A stretch of DNA of 64,000 nucleotides from an uncultured Bacteriovorax sp. (GCA_946481315.1 CAMLMH010000003.1:1-64000); one strand, 5' to 3'; shown: positions 1-9,380, counted from the first letter of the stretch. The notes: a model not told the origin generated them from the sequence alone. Made by a program: numbers and translations.

Positions 1-32
1 TTAGAAAACTGATTACATTTTTATAAAAATGA

Positions 33-50
33 GCCCCACACAAGTGGGGC
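33..50 (-). terminator. Intrinsic terminator of the first gene
   Basis: A perfect 7-bp stem (GCCCCAC / GTGGGGC, loop ACAA) lies 6 bases beyond the stop codon of the leftward gene. On the minus strand it is followed by a T-rich stretch (TCATTTTTAT). This is the layout of a rho-independent terminator. Confidence 0.75.
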
Positions 51-55
51 AGTTT

Positions 56-553
56 CTAAAGAGCAAAGTCGTAAGTGAGTTGCACGCGATTTTTTTGAGA
101 GACATCCAGAATGCACGTGGCATCTCCACATGGCAGATCATAAGTGCCCTGTGCGCTCTTCTTAACATTTTTCCTGCGCGCATCTTCCAGTGCACCAATC
201 AGCAGCCGCGCATTTCCTTCGTTGTCCGGGGCCTTGTTTAAAAGATGAATGGCCCGGTCAAAGTCTGATTTGCCCTCCACCCCGCGGGTTTGATTAAAAG
301 TGTATGTAAAAGAGTGGTGCGCACATCCTCCGCTGGAGAAATCTAGTTTCACACCATTTTTGAGAACAGCAGTTTGAGTCAGCAAACGACGGGACATATC
401 TTTATTGGCTTTTTCTAAGGATTTGTAAGCAGCAGCTTTGGCATCCAATGGAGACTGGTAGTTAGCGAAATTAAAGACACAATTATCTTCCTGGCCGCGG
501 GCAGTAGCAGAAAACAGAATGAGTAATAGCAGCGGGCGATTGAGCTTCATCAT
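56..553 (-). CDS. Secreted protein of unknown function
   Basis: 165 residues. The start has two Met in a row, followed by a basic residue and a Leu-rich core (LLLLILFSATARG), a typical Sec signal peptide of about 20 residues, so the mature protein should be periplasmic or exported. I do not recognise a family. The mature part contains Cys at the start (DNC), in a GGCAHHS segment and in LPCGDATC near the end, which could form disulfides. It reads away from the korAB cluster and has its own terminator directly behind it. Confidence 0.6.
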   Translation of the reverse strand: MMKLNRPLLLLILFSATARGQEDNCVFNFANYQSPLDAKAAAYKSLEKANKDMSRRLLTQTAVLKNGVKLDFSSGGCAHHSFTYTFNQTRGVEGKSDFDRAIHLLNKAPDNEGNARLLIGALEDARRKNVKKSAQGTYDLPCGDATCILDVSQKNRVQLTYDFAL

Positions 554-754
554 TATATGAGCATCTCCAGAAGCCTACTTTATTGTCAATGGACGACCTT
601 CCTTTCGAATTTGTGCACTTTGTTTACTTTTGATCAAAATGGTTTGCTTTTATTTCTGCTGCTAAATATCTCTCGAAATGGTGATCTTCCTCATGTTTCG
701 TCTTCACTCCCGGCCATAAGCTGATCAGGAAACAAAAAGAGAGGAGAGTTTTTA

Positions 755-1291
755 ATGACGCTGAAAAAAATTTCACTTGAGGAACTTAATTTGCAGGATG
801 CACTGGATCTCGCAATCCTGGTTGAGCAGGAAGCGCAGGAACGTTATGAAGAGTTTGCCAGACAAGTTGGCTCAATCCGAGCAGGTGATGCGGGTGAATT
901 TTTCCTGCAAATGGCAAAAAATGAAGCTCAGCATGGAGCTGAATTAAAAAAGAAACGCACTGAACTCTTCGGTGATACTCCCACTCGGATGAGTTTTGAA
1001 AAACTATATGAATACCAAAATATTGAAGCGCCGGAATTCGACCGCGCTCAAAGTTTTATGTCGACTAAAAAAGCGCTGAACGTTGCTTTGGATAGTGAAA
1101 CAAAAGCTTATGAATTTTTTGATCATGCCGCGAAATGTGTGCAGAACGAATCAGTTCGCTCACTCTTTAATGAATTAAAGCAGGAAGAACTTCATCATCA
1201 GTCAATGGTGAAAGCGATTATTGATCGCACACTCGACGATGAATCGCCGGAAGTCGACAGCGATAACGTTGATGAGCCATCGGGACTTTAA
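755..1291 (+). CDS. Rubrerythrin-like ferritin-family di-iron protein
   Basis: 178 residues. The four-helix ferritin fold is visible as two repeated halves, each with an iron ligand pattern: E-rich helix near residues 24-33 and E57xxH60, then E115 with AYEFF and E144xxH147. Proteins of this family reduce peroxide or bind iron in the cytoplasm. The rubredoxin domain of classical rubrerythrin is absent, so the electron donor must be separate. The ribosome site GAGGAG is 9 bases ahead of the ATG. The gene is only 26 bases upstream of korA, pointing to one transcript and to protection of the oxygen-sensitive enzyme. The final 20 residues are acidic and look disordered. Confidence 0.8.
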   Translation: MTLKKISLEELNLQDALDLAILVEQEAQERYEEFARQVGSIRAGDAGEFFLQMAKNEAQHGAELKKKRTELFGDTPTRMSFEKLYEYQNIEAPEFDRAQSFMSTKKALNVALDSETKAYEFFDHAAKCVQNESVRSLFNELKQEELHHQSMVKAIIDRTLDDESPEVDSDNVDEPSGL

Positions 1292-1317
1292 GATAAATTA
1301 TTATATAGAGGATAGTT

Positions 1318-3171
1318 ATGAGTGTTCAAACATTAGAAAGCGTCATTATCAGATTTTCCGGTGATTCAGGCGATGGTATGCAGTTAACCGGAACACAGTT
1401 TTCCAATACATCAGCTGTCATGGGAAATGACATCTCCACTTTTCCGGATTATCCGTCAGAAATACGAGCTCCTCAGGGAACGATTGCCGGTGTTTCCGGT
1501 TTCCAGGTTCACTTTGGATCAACAGAAATTTTCACACCAGGTGACGATGTTGATATGCTGGTGGCGATGAACCCAGCGGCTTTAAAGGCTAACCTTGAGT
1601 CTTTAAAACTTGGCGGTCACATTATCGTAAACATCGATGCCTTCAATAAAAACAACCTGGAAAAGGCCGGATACGCTAACAATCCATTAGAAACGGGAGA
1701 GTTGGGAAAATACCAGGTTATACCGGTAGCGATTACGACACAGACAATGGGTGCATTAGCCGATATCGCCATTGATAATAAATCCAAAGACCGCTGTAAA
1801 AACTTCTACGCTCTGGGGATGTGTTACTTCTTCTATAACCGAAATATCGATACGACCGTTGCGTGGATTGAAGATAAATTTAAAAAGAAACCGGAAATGA
1901 TTGCTGCCAACATTGCGGCATTAAAAGCTGGACGCAACTTTGCGGAAACGTCAGAAATCATCGTTTCTTCTTATTCAGTTCCGGCGGCGAAAATTGCGCC
2001 GGGAACATACCGCCAGATTAACGGAAACCAGGCCACAGCATGGGGTCTGATTAAAGCAGCTGAATCCGCTGGCCTTGATCTCTTCTTAGGAAGCTATCCG
2101 ATTACACCGGCCACAGATATTCTGCACGAACTTTCCAAACAAAAACACCTGGGTGTTAAAACCTTCCAGGCCGAAGATGAAATTGCCGGGATCTGTTCAG
2201 CAATCGGAGCTTCCTGTGCTGGTGACCTCGCTGTCACCACATCATCTGGACCGGGGATTGCGCTTAAGTGCGAAGCCATTGGTCTGGCCGTGAGTTATGA
2301 AATACCTCTTGTTATCGTCAACGTTCAGCGCGGAGGTCCTTCAACCGGTCTTCCAACGAAAACAGAGCAGGCGGATCTAAATCAGGCGATGAACGGACGA
2401 AATGGGGAAGCTCCAATCGTCGTTATGGCCGCATCCAGCCCGAGTGACTGTTTCCATATGGCCTACGAAGCGTCTCGTATCGCCCTTGAACACATGACTC
2501 CAGTTATGCTTTTGACTGACGGATACATTGCTAACGGCAGTGAGCCGTGGAAACTTCCAGATTTGGACAATAACTACCTCAAGATCAACACTTGCATGAT
2601 TGATCCGTTAAAGGATGATCCGGAAACAACAAAATGGACGCAAAGAAATCCGAAAAATCTTGCCCGTAAATGGATCATTCCGGGCATGAAAGGATTTGAA
2701 TATCAGATAGGAGGTCTGGAAAAAGACATTGTTAAAGGATGTGTTTCCCACAATCCGCTTAATCACCAGAAGATGAGTGATATGCGTGAAGAAAAAATCG
2801 CGATGGTCGCTGAAAACATTCCTCTGCAAAAAGTTGAAGGCGCTGACAGCGGTGACCTGCTGGTCGTCAGCTGGGGCGGAACATATGGGGCCGTTCATAT
2901 GGCGGTGAAGAAACTGCAGCAGAAAAACCTGAAAGTTTCCCACATGCACCTGCAATACATCAATCCAATGCCGAAGAACATAAAAGACATTCTTCCGAAC
3001 TTTAAAAAGATCATTGTTCCTGAACTGAACAAAGGTCAGCTGAAGGACCTGTTGAATGCCAAATTCCATGTTCAGGCAACCGGTTACAACAAAATGCAGG
3101 GCTTGCCTTTTAAGATTTCTGAACTTGAAACGGCCTTTATTAATGTTTTAGAAGAAGGGAAAATGCTATGA
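1318..3171 (+). CDS. korA: 2-oxoacid:ferredoxin oxidoreductase, fused gamma-alpha subunit
   Basis: 617 residues, the normal size for a KorA-type subunit in which the gamma domain (about residues 1-195, with FSGDSGDGM at 14-21) is fused in front of the alpha (pyrimidine-binding) domain (about 230 to the end, with YPITPATDIL and TSSGPG). With KorB it oxidatively decarboxylates a 2-oxoacid, most often 2-oxoglutarate in this architecture, to the acyl-CoA while reducing ferredoxin, in the cytoplasm. Substrate choice is inferred from overall similarity and cannot be proved from sequence alone. The stop overlaps the korB start (ATGA), so the two subunits are translationally coupled. Confidence 0.88.
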   Translation: MSVQTLESVIIRFSGDSGDGMQLTGTQFSNTSAVMGNDISTFPDYPSEIRAPQGTIAGVSGFQVHFGSTEIFTPGDDVDMLVAMNPAALKANLESLKLGGHIIVNIDAFNKNNLEKAGYANNPLETGELGKYQVIPVAITTQTMGALADIAIDNKSKDRCKNFYALGMCYFFYNRNIDTTVAWIEDKFKKKPEMIAANIAALKAGRNFAETSEIIVSSYSVPAAKIAPGTYRQINGNQATAWGLIKAAESAGLDLFLGSYPITPATDILHELSKQKHLGVKTFQAEDEIAGICSAIGASCAGDLAVTTSSGPGIALKCEAIGLAVSYEIPLVIVNVQRGGPSTGLPTKTEQADLNQAMNGRNGEAPIVVMAASSPSDCFHMAYEASRIALEHMTPVMLLTDGYIANGSEPWKLPDLDNNYLKINTCMIDPLKDDPETTKWTQRNPKNLARKWIIPGMKGFEYQIGGLEKDIVKGCVSHNPLNHQKMSDMREEKIAMVAENIPLQKVEGADSGDLLVVSWGGTYGAVHMAVKKLQQKNLKVSHMHLQYINPMPKNIKDILPNFKKIIVPELNKGQLKDLLNAKFHVQATGYNKMQGLPFKISELETAFINVLEEGKML

Positions 3172-4187
3172 GTGACAATTGTGTAGAATATAAGAAAAAA
3201 GATTTCATGAACGACAACGAAGTACGCTGGTGTCCAGGATGTGGAGACTATTCCATCCTCTCTAGTCTTCAGCTTGCTTTAACTAAAGTCGGAAAGAAAA
3301 AAGAAGATATCGTCTGTGTATCTGGTATTGGTTGTTCATCCCGTTTCCCTTACTACATGGGCACATACGGTTTTCACACCATTCACGGCCGAGCTCCGGC
3401 GATCGCTTCCGGTATCAAACTCGCTAATCCCGATCTGTCTCTTTGGATCATCACGGGGGACGGGGACGGGATGTCGATCGGTGGTAACCACCTGATCCAT
3501 GCGATGAGAAGAAACATCAACATGAACATCATGTTGTTTAACAACGAAATCTACGGCCTGACCAAAGGCCAGTACTCACCGACAACCGAAAAAGGGACAG
3601 TGACAAAATCATCTCCTTACGGCTCAATCGATCGTCCGTTCAACACCGGAAAACTAGCACTTGGTTCAGGGGCAACGTGCCTGATTAAAACAATCGATAC
3701 CGATCCGAAACACATGATGGAAATGATGGTGAAGGCCGATCAGCACAAAGGGATCTCCTTCCTGGAAATTTACCAGAACTGTGTCATTTTCAACGATAAA
3801 GTTCACGACGTATACACAAATCGCGGAACCCGTGATGATAACTGTCTGTACCTGGAACACGGTCAAAAGATGATCTTCGGTAAAGACAAAAATAAAGGGA
3901 TTCGTCTAAACAACTTCGCTCTGGAAGTTGTGACAATCGGAGAAAACGGCATTACGGAAAATGATATTCTGGTTCACGACAAGCATAACGAAATCCTGGC
4001 TTACCAGCTTCTGGACTACAGTAATCCGCCGCACTTCCCGATGGCCATTGGTGAAATTTTCGTCAAGGCCGAAGCGACCACCTACGATGATGACATGGTT
4101 GAACAAATTGACAGTGTCCAGGCCAAAAAAGGCAAAGCTACATTCAAGGATTTAATGTACTCGGGAGACATATGGAAAGTAACATAG
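3168..4187 (+). CDS. korB: 2-oxoacid:ferredoxin oxidoreductase, beta subunit
   Basis: 339 residues. The N-terminal WCPGCGDYS (C22, C25) holds an iron-sulfur ligand pair, and GDGDGM at 97-102 followed by NNEIYGLTKGQ is the thiamine diphosphate/Mg binding motif typical of KorB. It carries the cofactor and the 4Fe-4S cluster that passes electrons to ferredoxin. It starts inside the korA stop codon (ATGA overlap) and its own 3' end overlaps the next gene by 16 bases, so korA, korB and the hemerythrin gene form one unit. No separate ferredoxin gene or delta subunit is nearby. Confidence 0.88.
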   Translation: MSDNCVEYKKKDFMNDNEVRWCPGCGDYSILSSLQLALTKVGKKKEDIVCVSGIGCSSRFPYYMGTYGFHTIHGRAPAIASGIKLANPDLSLWIITGDGDGMSIGGNHLIHAMRRNINMNIMLFNNEIYGLTKGQYSPTTEKGTVTKSSPYGSIDRPFNTGKLALGSGATCLIKTIDTDPKHMMEMMVKADQHKGISFLEIYQNCVIFNDKVHDVYTNRGTRDDNCLYLEHGQKMIFGKDKNKGIRLNNFALEVVTIGENGITENDILVHDKHNEILAYQLLDYSNPPHFPMAIGEIFVKAEATTYDDDMVEQIDSVQAKKGKATFKDLMYSGDIWKVT

Positions 4188-4630
4188 GTGAACTGATTCA
4201 GAAGTTAAATCAGGATCACGAAATTGTTTCAGAAAAAATCTATCAGTTAAACTCGCTGATAAACCTGCCACCGGAAGAGGGATTTCCGCAAATCCTCACG
4301 ATGCTGCACTTTTTTGAAGAATTTATCTTCAAAGTCCATCATCAAAGAGAAGAGGAACTGCTCTACAAATGGATGGTGAAACAAAATAAAAATTCTGATT
4401 CGCAATTGATTGAAAAAATCATCGGTGAACATAATACTTTTCTGGATGAGGGCCGCAGGATTACTGCTGAAATACAGAAATTTCTGCAGAATAAAAAAGA
4501 TGCCCCGACGCTGGGATCAATCCGCTATGACCTGAGCCATTTCCTGAATCTGTATGTTAGTCATATAGAAAAAGAAGAAACCTTTATTTATCTGATCGCT
4601 GAAGGCCTGGCGGCCTCAACCTCTGCCTGA
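4172..4630 (+). CDS. Hemerythrin-like HHE-domain protein
   Basis: 152 residues, all alpha-helical, with the hemerythrin ligand layout: H16 in QDHE, H56/H57 followed by acidic residues, H87 in GEHNTF, H123 and H131 followed by E135. Such proteins bind a di-iron centre and take up O2, NO or peroxide. The start codon lies inside korB (16-base overlap), so translation is coupled to the ferredoxin-dependent oxidoreductase. Together with the upstream rubrerythrin this brackets an oxygen-labile enzyme with two di-iron proteins; the protective role is inferred from context. Its stop is 8 bases from the convergent GNAT gene. Confidence 0.78.
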   Translation: MESNIGELIQKLNQDHEIVSEKIYQLNSLINLPPEEGFPQILTMLHFFEEFIFKVHHQREEELLYKWMVKQNKNSDSQLIEKIIGEHNTFLDEGRRITAEIQKFLQNKKDAPTLGSIRYDLSHFLNLYVSHIEKEETFIYLIAEGLAASTSA

Positions 4631-4638
4631 GCCTGAAG

Positions 4639-5118
4639 TCACGCGCGTAATTCAAAGAGCAATAGCTCTTTGTTCTGCGCGCTGATTTTCGCTCCTTTCT
4701 CACGAAACCCCAGTTTCTTTAAGACATGGATAGATACGGCGTTGTCCGGTGTCGTTCGCGCGGATAGAGCACTGAATCCTTCAATCAAAAAAGCATAATC
4801 AATAATTTCACTGACAATTTCTGAAGCTAAACCTTGTCCCCAGAATTTCTTCACCAGCATAAAACCGATTTCCGGATGGGGCAGATCGGTATCAATCAAC
4901 ATAAACCAGCCTAAAAAAACACCACTGACCTTTTCTTCTGCGGCCCAGATTCCCGGATGCTCACTATAACGCTTTAACCGCCCGCGCGTTTGCTCCTCGG
5001 TCTGGGGAACTTTTGCCGGGGTAAAACGCATAACGTCCGGATCAGAATCCAGCAGGCGAAGATTGTCAAAATCTTCGGAAGTAAAGGGGCGGAGTCGGGT
5101 GCGTAGTGTTTCAATCAT
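4639..5118 (-). CDS. GNAT acetyltransferase, RimJ/RimL type
   Basis: 159 residues. The N-terminal ETLRTRLRPF and the acetyl-CoA loop KKFWGQGLASEIV, followed by NAVSIHVLKKLGF, are the hallmarks of the RimJ/RimL branch of GNAT enzymes, which acetylate N-termini or small amines. The substrate is not evident. It follows the radical SAM gene on the same strand after 16 bases, so the two are probably cotranscribed, although no functional link is obvious. A small hairpin (AAAGAGC / GCTCTTT) inside its last codons may help end transcription from the opposing korAB cluster. Confidence 0.8.
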   Translation of the reverse strand: MIETLRTRLRPFTSEDFDNLRLLDSDPDVMRFTPAKVPQTEEQTRGRLKRYSEHPGIWAAEEKVSGVFLGWFMLIDTDLPHPEIGFMLVKKFWGQGLASEIVSEIIDYAFLIEGFSALSARTTPDNAVSIHVLKKLGFREKGAKISAQNKELLLFELRA

Positions 5119-5134
5119 AAAGTGAATTCTAAAA

Positions 5135-7012
5135 TTAACGGATCGCTTTTTCGATAAAATTTTTTGGAATAGATGTCTTCTTTAAATCGAGATCAAACCA
5201 GGCGCGCACATCATCTTCCAGACAAAGCCCATGCATGTAATTATAAAGGGCCTTGCGCAAACCTTCACCTAACAGATCAAGGTCCGACTGAGTGTGATCA
5301 ATATACTCCACGGTATTTTTAGCAAAGAGACCCGTCTGTGGTATCTCTATCGGAACGAGTTCAATGTTATATTTTTGCGGATTAAGACCTACCGGCGAAT
5401 GGGCGGTACACATAAAACGGTGCCAGTAAGCTGATTGAATACACTCGTGTAAAAAGAGCTGACGAACCACTTCTAAACTATCCACCGTTTCCGCTATGGT
5501 CTGGGTCGGGAAGCCATACATTAAATAGGCGTGCACATAAATGCCGTGACGGGAAAAGGCCTTCGTCACCCGCGCCACCTGCTCCACCGTCGTTCCTTTA
5601 TCAATCATCTTCAAAATGCGCGGAGACGCTACTTCCAGACCACCCGTCACGGCCACACAACCGGAATCCGCCATCACCTCGGCAATCTGCTCAAACTGTT
5701 TATCAAAACGCAAATTTCCCCACCAGGAAATCTTCATCTGCTCACGAATCAGCTCTTCACTCATCGCTTTGACTAAAGCCGGAGGAGCAGCTTCATCCAC
5801 AAAATGAAATCCTGTCTGCTTCGTCTCTGTCACCAGCCGTTTCATCTGTGCCACAAGTGATTCGGCCTTCATCGGTTCATAACGATTGATATAATCTAAA
5901 GTGACATCACAAAACGTACACTTCTTCCAGTAACAACCATGGGCCATAATCATTTTGTTCCAGCGAAAATCACTCCACATCCTATGCATGGGATTAGGCA
6001 TCTCCAGCATGGGAATGTATCGCTCTAACGGCAGACCATCAAACGTCGGGCCATTTAAAGCACGGTAAGAAAAATCTTTCTGCACTGATGTGGACTTAAC
6101 AATCTCTCCATCGCGCAAAAACCAGGTGCGCAGCAGAGTGGACTCTGCTTCTGATTCATTTTTGGGACTCTGCAAATATTTTAAAAGCAGCATGAGGGGA
6201 GTTTCACCATCATCAAAAAAAAGGTAATCCACAAATTCAAACAGGCGCTTATCCGAGAGTTCCCGCAATTCTGTATTTACAAAACCGCCACCCATCAGGA
6301 TTTTTTTGGAAGGATGTTTGTCCTTAATAAACTTTGCCGATCGCAGGGCCCCGTAGACATTGCCGGGAAAAGGCACGGTGAATCCCACCACGTCACAATC
6401 AATGGACTGCATGTACACCGACAGACACTCCACCAGCATCTGATCAATCAGCGTTTCCTGTTTTAATCCCTGATACAAAAATTCAAAAGAACTTTGTGAA
6501 GAAGCGAGGGACTCACCATAGTGAGAAAATCCAAAGCGCTCATCCACACCGGTCTTTATCAAATCCGCCAGGTCATCCAGATACAAGCTGGCGATGTATT
6601 TCGCCTTATCCTGCACACCCATCTCGCCAAAGAGAGCGGCGATATCACTTTCAAATTCATCCAGTGGTAAAAAACGCGGCCCTTCTGGTAAAAGCATGCG
6701 TTTGGAAATGCGAATAGCTAAACTGGGATCGCGACCCTGAAGAAAATGAATCACCCGTTCAATCGTGGATTCATACTCACTAAAAGCCTGGACAAAAAAC
6801 GCTTCAAACTCTGACGGCTTCTTTTTACGAGAAATCACATCGCGAACGCGGCGAAGACCTTCTCGGCTAAAAAGTGCGTGAAACAAATCCAGCCCTAAAT
6901 CACGCTGAGTGACCTCCACATTCTGGTCGCGTAAAAACTGAGTTAAATACGCCGTCGATGGATAGGGCGTATTCACCTGAGTCATAGGTGGGATAATGAG
7001 CAATACTTTCAT
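5135..7012 (-). CDS. B12-binding-type radical SAM protein
   Basis: 625 residues. The N-terminal KVLLIIPPM and the GGGF loop near 241-244 match a cobalamin-binding-like Rossmann domain seen in BchE/methyltransferase-class radical SAM proteins. The iron-sulfur motif is C360, C365, C368, i.e. CX4CX2C rather than the usual CX3CX2C, inside a GCYWKKCTFC context. The following GGLEVAS and MYGFPTQT segments fit the SAM-binding barrel. A B12-dependent methyl transfer or ring rearrangement is likely; the substrate is unknown. It leads a two-gene unit with the GNAT gene and diverges from the hydrolase gene across 131 bases. Confidence 0.78.
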   Translation of the reverse strand: MKVLLIIPPMTQVNTPYPSTAYLTQFLRDQNVEVTQRDLGLDLFHALFSREGLRRVRDVISRKKKPSEFEAFFVQAFSEYESTIERVIHFLQGRDPSLAIRISKRMLLPEGPRFLPLDEFESDIAALFGEMGVQDKAKYIASLYLDDLADLIKTGVDERFGFSHYGESLASSQSSFEFLYQGLKQETLIDQMLVECLSVYMQSIDCDVVGFTVPFPGNVYGALRSAKFIKDKHPSKKILMGGGFVNTELRELSDKRLFEFVDYLFFDDGETPLMLLLKYLQSPKNESEAESTLLRTWFLRDGEIVKSTSVQKDFSYRALNGPTFDGLPLERYIPMLEMPNPMHRMWSDFRWNKMIMAHGCYWKKCTFCDVTLDYINRYEPMKAESLVAQMKRLVTETKQTGFHFVDEAAPPALVKAMSEELIREQMKISWWGNLRFDKQFEQIAEVMADSGCVAVTGGLEVASPRILKMIDKGTTVEQVARVTKAFSRHGIYVHAYLMYGFPTQTIAETVDSLEVVRQLFLHECIQSAYWHRFMCTAHSPVGLNPQKYNIELVPIEIPQTGLFAKNTVEYIDHTQSDLDLLGEGLRKALYNYMHGLCLEDDVRAWFDLDLKKTSIPKNFIEKAIR

Positions 7013-7143
7013 AGCTTTCCTTTTAGCATAAAGGGCGGGGCATAAGGGGAATGTGTAAAAAAGTTATGGCCACCAGGTCGTTACTTGTCCGTCACTTTTC
7101 CCTATGATTTTCCTAGGCAAGCTTCTCTAAAAAGGAAAGATTT

Positions 7144-8043
7144 ATGGGATTTCAAACAGAAAAAGTTACTTTTAAAGGTCATCAAGGGCACGAAATGGAT
7201 GCCCGGCTCGAGCGTCCGGAAGGAGAAATCAAAGCTTTTGCCCTCTTCGCTCATTGCTTTACCTGCTCCAAAGACGTGCACGCCGCCACCCGGATTTCCC
7301 GCGCACTAACCAATACCGGAGTGGCCGTTCTGCGCTTTGACTTCACGGGACTCGGCAACTCCGACGGCGATTTTAGTAATACCAATTTCACTACCAACGT
7401 GGGCGACCTCACCGCCGCTTACCTGCATTTATCCTATCACTATGAAGCGCCGGAAATATTGATCGGCCATTCATTAGGCGGAGCTGCTGTTTTAGCAGCG
7501 GCGAACTCCATGCCCAACGTAAAAATAGTCACCACCATCGGCGCCCCCAGCGACGTCAATCACGTCGAAAAGCTCTTCGGGAAAAACCTGCAGAAGATCG
7601 AACAAGATGGCGAAGCAGAAGTGAATCTCGCCGGGCGCACATTCACTATTAAAAAACAATTTCTGGATGACATCCGCAGTATTTCCATCGATCAAAAAAT
7701 TTCTCAGCTTTCTGCTTCACTGCTCATTTTTCACTCACCGGAAGACAGCATCGTCTCTATTGAAAACGCTTACCAGATTTTTAGTGCAGCCCCCGGCCCT
7801 AAGAGCATGATTAGTCTTAATGGCGCATCCCACTTACTGGATAAAAAAGAAGACAGTGAATTTGTCGCAAAAACCATCTCTCTTTGGTGCACCCGCTACT
7901 TAAAAGCGCGGCAGGAAGAAAAGAAATATGAAGCTGAAGAAAAGATGCTGGATGAAGCAAGTAAAGAGAGTTTTCCTGCCAGTGACTCGCCCGGCTTTAT
8001 TTCCCATTCTCATGAGGATCGGGAAAAACACCCGGACGTATAA
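7144..8043 (+). CDS. Alpha/beta hydrolase
   Basis: 299 residues. The nucleophile elbow GHSLGG places the serine at 110; D201 (HSPED) and H230 (GASH) complete a convincing catalytic triad, and RFDFTGLGNS is a usual strand-loop of the fold. It resembles the hydrolase half of OsmC-linked hydrolases but has no OsmC domain. The last 45 residues form an acidic tail with ESFPASDSPG, a short motif that also occurs in unrelated small bacterial proteins. An AAGGAAAG ribosome site precedes the ATG. Its stop is 3 bases from the stop of the convergent secreted-protein gene. Confidence 0.8.
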   Translation: MGFQTEKVTFKGHQGHEMDARLERPEGEIKAFALFAHCFTCSKDVHAATRISRALTNTGVAVLRFDFTGLGNSDGDFSNTNFTTNVGDLTAAYLHLSYHYEAPEILIGHSLGGAAVLAAANSMPNVKIVTTIGAPSDVNHVEKLFGKNLQKIEQDGEAEVNLAGRTFTIKKQFLDDIRSISIDQKISQLSASLLIFHSPEDSIVSIENAYQIFSAAPGPKSMISLNGASHLLDKKEDSEFVAKTISLWCTRYLKARQEEKKYEAEEKMLDEASKESFPASDSPGFISHSHEDREKHPDV

Positions 8044-8046
8044 TTT

Positions 8047-8901
8047 TTATCGGCCGACTGTTGATGCCTTAAAGACGTTCGCTTTCTGATCAAAAATGTA
8101 TTTTGGTTTTTGCACAGAACGTCCTGAAGAATTAACCTTCTCACTTTGGGTGATCTTTGCTTTATAACACTGTTGAGTCTCGCGCAGAACTTTACACGAC
8201 TCATGCGGCTTTTGCAGACAGAACTTCATATTGAGTTCAGAGAGCTTATTATAATCACGGGCCAGCTCCTCTGTAGGGTAGGCATCTTCCGTCACTTCCG
8301 AGATGCGCTTACACACGTTTTGGGAAGCATCCACAAAATCCTTAAACTGCGGACCACTCAATTCCTGTGTTGCCGATTTTTTAAACCAGAAATAATTTTT
8401 CGTCACATAGGCCACGATGATCGCCAGTGCCACACCCAACGCTATCGTTGTCGCTGTCAGCGCATGGGCCTCATTTATAAAAAGACTCATAAATGTCGAC
8501 TTCACTCCGAGGCGACTTTCAATATAGCGATGAATATCTGTCATCGAAGTCTTTTCATTAAAAGAAGTCGTCTGACCTCTCCAATTAAATTCTACCTGAT
8601 CATCAGGGCTGAATTTCAAAGAAACCTTTTCACCCATTGCCATAAAATGCAGAGTCTCTCCCGAGGCCACAAAATTCCCAACTTCTAAGGGAAGCTTGTT
8701 GCGAGCAAAGAATGATCTAAAATCATGCCAATCCAGTCGACTGTGCTCTATGACCACCTTATGCATTTCCCCCGGTATAAACTTGTGCGTCTCTATTTCT
8801 TGAGCAAACGCAGCTACGAGGTCCTGCGATGCCGGCGTCATGGCGTTGGATGTGAGGCTTATAACAAGAACCAAAATTGTAATGATTTTTTTCATGCACA
8901 C
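8047..8901 (-). CDS. Secreted or membrane-anchored protein of unknown function
   Basis: 284 residues. MCMKKIITILVLVISLTSNA is a signal peptide; starting at the third residue (MKK) is equally possible. A second hydrophobic stretch at about residues 150-170 (TTIALGVALAIIVAYV) probably spans the membrane, giving a periplasmic N-terminal domain and a C-terminal part with several Cys (CKRI, CLQKPHESC, QQCYK). I cannot assign a family. It ends 3 bases from the convergent hydrolase gene. Confidence 0.55.
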   Translation of the reverse strand: MCMKKIITILVLVISLTSNAMTPASQDLVAAFAQEIETHKFIPGEMHKVVIEHSRLDWHDFRSFFARNKLPLEVGNFVASGETLHFMAMGEKVSLKFSPDDQVEFNWRGQTTSFNEKTSMTDIHRYIESRLGVKSTFMSLFINEAHALTATTIALGVALAIIVAYVTKNYFWFKKSATQELSGPQFKDFVDASQNVCKRISEVTEDAYPTEELARDYNKLSELNMKFCLQKPHESCKVLRETQQCYKAKITQSEKVNSSGRSVQKPKYIFDQKANVFKASTVGR

Positions 8902-9008
8902 TTATCGGTTATTGTTTAACAAAATCAACGAACTAATTCAGTCAGCTATCCCAAATAACCACTTAACCTTACGTCTTAGACCTGCTAAGATAAGAAGATC
9001 TTCAAAAT

Positions 9009-9380
9009 GGGGGTGCCCCGGTTTCGACGGGGAATACAGACGTTTTGTGGGCGTGTCCAGGTTGGTCGGCACGGTCCTGGTAAAAAGTCGACCAAAACAT
9101 AAATGCTGAATCTAACGATTACGGCTATGCTCTAGCTGCTTAATTAATTTAAGCCTAGACGTTGAGGAGGCCACCTCCAATAAAAACAAGCGTGGCAACA
9201 AGTCTGTCTCGACTTAAAGGAGGCAAGCGAGTAGCCGGGAGTGACGCTTAATAATCACCGGGCTTGATGGTTGATGTAACCAAATAGTCTTCGCTTTGAG
9301 ACGAAAATTCAAAGCTACACACGTAGTCCGCTTTACTGATGATTCTTCGGACGTGGGTTCGATTCCCACCACCTCCACCA
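9009..9380 (+). ncRNA. ssrA: tmRNA (ribosome rescue RNA)
   Basis: A 372-base gene. The 5' end GGGGGTG pairs with CACCTCC just before the 3' ACCA, forming the acceptor stem with one G-U pair. The conserved GGTTTCGAC and the T-arm GGTTCGATTCCCACC are both present. The proteolysis tag can be read from the resume codon GCT at 9105: AESNDYGYALAA followed by TAA at 9141-9143, ending in the usual ALAA. It frees stalled ribosomes together with SmpB. Its 3' end is a common integration site, and an integrase-bearing island follows it directly. Confidence 0.95.

Noticed and set aside
628..639. TTTTGATCAAAA palindrome ahead of the rubrerythrin gene, resembling an FNR box
   Set aside because: It lacks the four-base spacer of TTGAT-N4-ATCAA, so I do not call it an FNR site, although the oxygen-related genes downstream make regulation plausible.
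8146..8688. 180-codon plus-strand frame opposite the secreted protein gene
   Set aside because: It is antisense to a gene with a clear signal peptide and its composition (many His/Arg/Cys) is that of a shadow frame.
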